Source: an uncultured Collinsella sp. (GTDB lineage Bacteria; Actinomycetota; Coriobacteriia; Coriobacteriales; Coriobacteriaceae). From it: a stretch of DNA of 64,000 bases. A program made the translations under genes and the position numbers. Each line of letters begins with the position of its first letter. Position 1 is the stretch's first letter. The stretch covers positions 1-64,000 of the forward strand of contig CABUQV010000007.1 in assembly GCA_902493855.1 (NCBI GenBank), written 5' to 3'. Shown here in pieces: positions 58,990-64,000 of the stretch. Under the pieces are notes generated by a model. It did not search any database. It was not told the origin of the DNA and saw only the letters and a list, made by a program, of their open reading frames with translations.

Positions 58990-59152
58990 ATGGGATTCCT
59001 TCTTTCTATTTCACGTTTGCGACGGCTTATGATACGGCAACATTGAGCGCAGCCTTGCGCAAACACAGACTAAGATGCCGCAATAGTTCTCAGGCAACAG
59101 CCGAATTACCCACCGCGGAGAGCTGATTCGCGGCATAATTAACAACTGACAT

Positions 59153-59884
59153 ATGAGTTTGATAGAACAGTTGCGAGGCGCTATGGAAGAATCGATGCAC
59201 GTCGGCGAGCAGGAAACGAGCCTACAGGACCAGTCCTACCACACCATTCGACGCAAAATCGTCTACCTGGACTACAAGCCGGGCGAAAAGCTGGGCGTCA
59301 AGCAACTTTGCGACGACCTGGATATGGGTCGCACGCCCGTGCGCGAGGCTTTGGTTCGCTTGGCGCAGGAAGGCCTGGTGCGCACCGTGCCCCAGAGCGG
59401 CACCTACGTCTCACCCATCAACCTCACCCTTGCCGAAAGTGCCTGTTACATCCGCGAGCATCTGGAAAAGCAGGTGATTGTGGAGTGCTGTGCGCGCGCC
59501 ACGTCGGCTGGCATCGAGCAGCTCGACCGCGCCATCGCGCTGCAGGAAAAGGCCATGGCCGAAGAGGATCGCATCGGCTTCTTTTTGAGCGACAACCTCA
59601 TGCATCACATGATTTTTAGCATCGCATGTCGCAGCACCGTGTGGTCGTGGCTCGAAGAGACCAATGCCGACTTGGAGCGCTTCCGCTGGCTGCGCGCTGC
59701 CACGCAGGTTCTCGACAATCAGGACATCGTGAACGAGCACAAGCAGATTCGCCGCGCTATCGCCGGTCGCGATCCCATCGAAGCGAGCTTTTTGGTCAGC
59801 AAGCACCTGCATATGATGTTCCGCAACCAGACCGAGGTTCTGGACCAGTTCCCCGAGTACTTCGAGACCAGCAAGCTCCGCTAA
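59153..59884 (+). CDS. GntR family transcriptional regulator (FCD type)
   Basis: DNA-binding regulator, 243 aa. The winged helix is TIRRKIVYLDYKPGEKLGVKQLCDDLDMGRTPVREALVRLAQEGLVRTVPQSGTYVSPI. The all-helical FCD ligand domain follows, with the usual metal-site His residues spread through DNLMHHMIFSI and VNEHKQIRRAI. The start is uncertain: ATG 59153 has no ribosome site, and ATG 59183 has GAGGCG close by. It is divergent from yeiH, 163 bp apart, so it probably regulates it. Confidence 0.9.
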   Translation: MSLIEQLRGAMEESMHVGEQETSLQDQSYHTIRRKIVYLDYKPGEKLGVKQLCDDLDMGRTPVREALVRLAQEGLVRTVPQSGTYVSPINLTLAESACYIREHLEKQVIVECCARATSAGIEQLDRAIALQEKAMAEEDRIGFFLSDNLMHHMIFSIACRSTVWSWLEETNADLERFRWLRAATQVLDNQDIVNEHKQIRRAIAGRDPIEASFLVSKHLHMMFRNQTEVLDQFPEYFETSKLR

Positions 59885-59921
59885 CCTGCCAAAAAGGGAC
59901 AGGTTCATTTTGGCAGGTTTT
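59883..59921. repeat. Hairpin repeat, family B copy (ACCTGCC stem)
   Basis: AACCTGCCAAAA and TTTTGGCAGGTT pair around an AGGGACAGGTTCAT core. The core matches other family B hairpins while the stem differs. It follows the GntR gene stop directly. Confidence 0.7.
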
Positions 59922-59937
59922 ATCTGGTCAAATACAA

Positions 59938-59972
59938 CAAGGCCCGGCTCCGCCACAACGGAGCCGGGCCTT
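59938..59972. terminator. Bidirectional terminator between GntR and glmS genes
   Basis: AAGGCCCGGCTCCG and CGGAGCCGGGCCTT form a strong stem with a CCACAA loop between convergent genes. Confidence 0.85.
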
Positions 59973-59995
59973 AGTCGCTAGAACGGCGGAACCAA

Positions 59996-61843
<1,848 letters not shown>

Positions 61844-62005
61844 AGGATAAATCCCTTCGTCCGCTTGACTGCAAGACGTCCACGCACAAGGGGCGCTGAG
61901 ACGTACAACGTTCGAGTATTGTACTCACGCAAACGCAAGCTGATATACCAGAAGTGGTATCTCAACTTAGATACCACTCGATGCACACACGTCCAGCCGG
62001 TCCAA

Positions 62006-62040
62006 ACCACCACAAAGGTACCTGCCCCTTTCGTGGTGGT
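62006..62040. repeat. Hairpin repeat, family B copy (ACCACCAC stem)
   Basis: ACCACCACAAAGG and CCTTTCGTGGTGGT pair around a TACCTGCC core. The stem is nearly that of the copy at 31588, with the core in the opposite orientation. Confidence 0.65.
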
Positions 62041-62067
62041 CGCGTTGGCAACAGCGTTTCCCCAGAT

Positions 62068-62107
62068 AAAACCTGCCAAAATAAACCTGTCCCTTTTTGG
62101 TTGGTTT
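62068..62107. repeat. Hairpin repeat, family B copy (degraded ACCTGCC stem)
   Basis: AAAACCTGCCAAAA and TTTTTGGTTGGTTT pair imperfectly around a TAAACCTGTCCC core. It is an inverted relative of the copy at 59883 and lies just upstream of the LacI gene -10. Confidence 0.55.
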
Positions 62108-62155
62108 GGGATGCTACAATCTGGCTTGTACTTGAAACGCATCAAAGGGGCCGCT

Positions 62156-63268
62156 ATGGCAAAGGTAAAAATCAGCGACGTCGCGCGCGAGGCCGGGGTT
62201 TCGCTGGGCACGGTTTCCAACGCGCTCAACCACCCCGAAAAGCTGCGCCCCGAGACCCTCAAGCTCATCAACGAGACCATCAATCGCCTTGGCTACCTGC
62301 CCAACCAAAGCGCCCGTCAGCTCGCGGGCGGCACCACCAAGTCCTTTGGCCTGGTGCTCCCCCGTCTCGATCACGGCTTTTCGCTCCAAATCGCCAGCGG
62401 CGCCCACAACGAGGCCCGCAAGCACGGCTACGACCTGCTCATCGCCAACGCCGATAACGACGATATTCTCCAGGACCATTACCTGCGCTACTTTATGGGC
62501 ACCCAGATGTCCGGCGTCATGGTTCAGCCCATGGCGTCCCCCGACTGGCACCCCGCCATGACCAAGATGCCCGTGCCGATCGTCCATCTGGACATCCATT
62601 GCTCCGAGCCCGGCTACTACGTAGCGGCCGACAACGAGGCCCAGGGTCGCATCATTGCCGAACTTGCCATCGCCCGCGGTGCACGCCATATCACCGTTGT
62701 GGGTCGAGCAGCATTTATGCAGCTCACCCTACGCGTGCTTGGCATTCACAAGGCCCTCGCCCTGCACCCCGATATCAAGATCGAAGTCATCGACGCTGGC
62801 GAATGGAATACCGCTGCCGACGGCTACGGCATCGGTGCCCAAATCGCCGCGCGCCCCGCCGACGAACGCCCCGATTTTGTCGTTGGCCTGACCGACGTGT
62901 TGGCCTCGGGCGTTATCTCGGCGCTGGTCGACAAGGGCATCTCTGTCCCCGGGCAAGTACGCGTAGCAGGCTGCGATGGCAACCCGCTCGCTTGGAGTGG
63001 ATCGGTCCCGCTCACTACGGTAGCGCCCCCGGGCTACGAGATTGGCCGCAAGGGCGTTCAATTGCTCATGGAGCAAATCGAGAACAAGGTCCCGACAAAG
63101 ACCAAGCATATCCACGTCAGCTCTGCCGCGCGCACCGTCACCGCGGTCACGGCCATCGAGGACATCAACCGCCAAGAACTCGTGCGGCCGTTCCTGCTGG
63201 AACGCGCCAGCACCCAGGCAAGCAGCCAGACCGACGCCACGGCCATCAACCTCGGTGCGTATCTATAG
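62156..63268 (+). CDS. LacI family transcriptional regulator
   Basis: Sugar-responsive repressor, 370 aa. The N-terminal helix-turn-helix and hinge are VKISDVAREAGVSLGTVSNALNHPEKLRPETLKLINETINRLGYLPNQSARQLAGG. The periplasmic-binding-protein-like core follows (FGLVLPRLDHGFSLQIASGAHNEARKHGYDLLIANAD and VAGCDGNPLAW). A ~60-residue C-terminal tail after the usual end is atypical (ELVRPFLLERASTQASSQTD). The ATG at 62156 follows AAAGGGGCCGC. No sugar genes are adjacent, so the target is unknown. Confidence 0.92.
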   Translation: MAKVKISDVAREAGVSLGTVSNALNHPEKLRPETLKLINETINRLGYLPNQSARQLAGGTTKSFGLVLPRLDHGFSLQIASGAHNEARKHGYDLLIANADNDDILQDHYLRYFMGTQMSGVMVQPMASPDWHPAMTKMPVPIVHLDIHCSEPGYYVAADNEAQGRIIAELAIARGARHITVVGRAAFMQLTLRVLGIHKALALHPDIKIEVIDAGEWNTAADGYGIGAQIAARPADERPDFVVGLTDVLASGVISALVDKGISVPGQVRVAGCDGNPLAWSGSVPLTTVAPPGYEIGRKGVQLLMEQIENKVPTKTKHIHVSSAARTVTAVTAIEDINRQELVRPFLLERASTQASSQTDATAINLGAYL

Positions 63269-63294
63269 CACGCACGCAAGTATGCTAATCGCCG

Positions 63295-63340
63295 CTCAAG
63301 CAAAAGGGGCCCGACCATTGCCGGGCCCCTTTTGCTTGAG
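63295..63340. terminator. Bidirectional terminator
   Basis: CTCAAGCAAAAGGGGCCCG and CGGGCCCCTTTTGCTTGAG form a perfect inverted repeat with an ACCATTGC loop between convergent genes. It is one of the strongest hairpins in the window. Confidence 0.92.
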
Positions 63341-63380
63341 CGCAAACGTGGGCAATTGCTCGTTTCAACACCGCAATTGT

Positions 63381-64000
63381 CTAGCGTACGGCCTTGACTG
63401 CCGCCGCCAGATCGAACAACGTATCGAGCACGGCCTCGCAGCCATCCACCACGTCCTGCGGCAGCGGCACGATATCGGGGACGGCGAAGACATGGCATCC
63501 GGCCGTGATGCCCGAGACACAGCCGTTGCGCGAATCCTCGACCACGGCACATTCCTCGGGAGCAAAGCCCGCGCGCTCGCAGGCGAGCAGATACATCTCG
63601 GGGTCGGGCTTGCCGTGCACGACGTCCTCGCCACACGTTACCGTTTCAAACTTGTCAAAAAGACCGACCATCTTAAGGTTGCGCTCGGCCGTAACGAGGC
63701 GCGACGACGTCGCAAGGCCCACGTGATAGCCCGCAGCCAGCAGCTCGTCTAGGCACTCGGCGGCGCCGGCCTTAAGTTCCAGTTCGGTCTTGACCATCTC
63801 GTCGCGAATCTCCTTGTGGCGACGATAGATCGCCTCGGTGGTTTCGTGGCTGCCATAATGCTTATCGAGGATGTCCATAACATCGGGCAGCGTGCGGCCG
63901 ATAAACTGATGGATCAGCGCATCATCAATCGCGAGCCCCAGCTCAGCGGCGCCTGCCTTCCAGGCCTTAATCCCCAAACGCTCGGTGTCGACCAGCGTTC
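63381..64000 (-). CDS. HAD family phosphatase (beta-phosphoglucomutase-like), 5' end outside the window
   Basis: Partial gene; the start lies beyond the right edge. The visible part begins in motif I (TLVDTERLGIKAW, the segment just after the nucleophile Asp). A helical cap follows (LPDVMDILDKHYG), then motif II VGLATSSRLV, motif III HGKPDPEMYLLACERAG with the conserved Lys, and motif IV VVEDSRNGCVSGITAG. The layout fits subfamily I phosphatases such as beta-phosphoglucomutase or sugar phosphatases. About 206 residues are seen. The frame continues to the window end without a stop. Confidence 0.9.
   Translation of the reverse strand, partial: TLVDTERLGIKAWKAGAAELGLAIDDALIHQFIGRTLPDVMDILDKHYGSHETTEAIYRRHKEIRDEMVKTELELKAGAAECLDELLAAGYHVGLATSSRLVTAERNLKMVGLFDKFETVTCGEDVVHGKPDPEMYLLACERAGFAPEECAVVEDSRNGCVSGITAGCHVFAVPDIVPLPQDVVDGCEAVLDTLFDLAAAVKAVR

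Larger units (their letters stand above)
61844..62155. other. Divergent intergenic region glmS / LacI gene
   Basis: This 312-bp gap holds the glmS promoter region, two family B hairpins and a likely -10 (TACAAT, 62115-62120) for the LacI gene. No coding region is supported. A repeated GATACCACT segment (near 61958 and 61970, TGGTAT/ATACCA) forms a short dyad that could be an operator. Confidence 0.5.

Noticed and set aside
61844..62155. glmS ribozyme upstream of glmS
   Set aside because: The leader on the minus strand shows no recognisable glmS ribozyme core, and this class of regulator is typical of Firmicutes.

Overview
The window is GC-rich bacterial chromosome with dense, mostly short-spaced genes. 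Gene content and protein style (GC-rich codons, several heterodimeric ABC exporters, YeiH, LTA-synthase-like sulfatase, Kup, truncated KdpDE, OFA-type MFS) suggest an anaerobic gut actinobacterium of the class Coriobacteriia, most likely Collinsella. This assignment is an inference from protein style; no rRNA lies in the window. RNA genes seen are one tRNA-Ser(UGA) and the SRP RNA (ffs). No prophage, transposase, integrase or CRISPR array was found.

Layout: 0.1-7 kb holds prfA, an M20 peptidase, a polar amino-acid ABC uptake operon (binding lipoprotein, permease, ATPase) and an aldose-epimerase-like gene. 7-11.3 kb has a membrane-anchored hypothetical protein, an MFS exporter, a low-molecular-weight phosphatase, a Cys-rich small protein and a pyridoxamine-kinase-like gene. 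11.7-16 kb is a MarR regulator with a heterodimeric ABC exporter. 16-18.3 kb has a GGDEF protein and a LysR regulator divergent from an SDR-MFS-Gfo/Idh/MocA catabolic cluster (18.5-21.8 kb). 22-29 kb holds tex, a transaldolase-like aldolase, a Cof-type HAD phosphatase and the bifunctional rRNA methyltransferase RlmKL. 29-34 kb is a potassium module: KdpE/KdpD-like two-component system, a 64-aa membrane protein and Kup. 34-38.7 kb has a nitroreductase, an LTA-synthase-like sulfatase and a flavodoxin-like protein. 38.8-42.6 kb is a second heterodimeric ABC exporter. 42.6-46.7 kb has ffs, a TadA-glycerate kinase fusion, tRNA-Ser, a TetR regulator and LemA. 47-50 kb has ilvE, a DedA protein and cysE. 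50.2-54.5 kb is a third ABC exporter with its own MarR gene and two visible operators. 54.6-64 kb holds a small unknown protein, a nitroreductase, a membrane protein, a degenerate AAA+/Fis regulator, yeiH, a GntR regulator, glmS, a LacI regulator and the 3' part of a HAD phosphatase.

The most unusual content is between the genes. At least ten families of palindromic or structured repeats can be recognised by eye. They include a nested stem-loop element in four copies whose helices covary; a family of small hairpins with changing stems but a conserved core; two 158-bp copies of a terminal-inverted-repeat element; two copies of a 216-250-bp palindrome; and a 265-bp array in which one 15-bp unit recurs nine times in alternating orientation every ~31 bp. 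These are candidates for structured RNAs, non-autonomous mobile elements or protein-binding arrays.

Three exporter pairs share one architecture: one subunit keeps the catalytic Glu and His, while the partner has Asp and Gln there. Two of the pairs are co-directional with a MarR gene, which fits drug or peptide efflux under MarR control.
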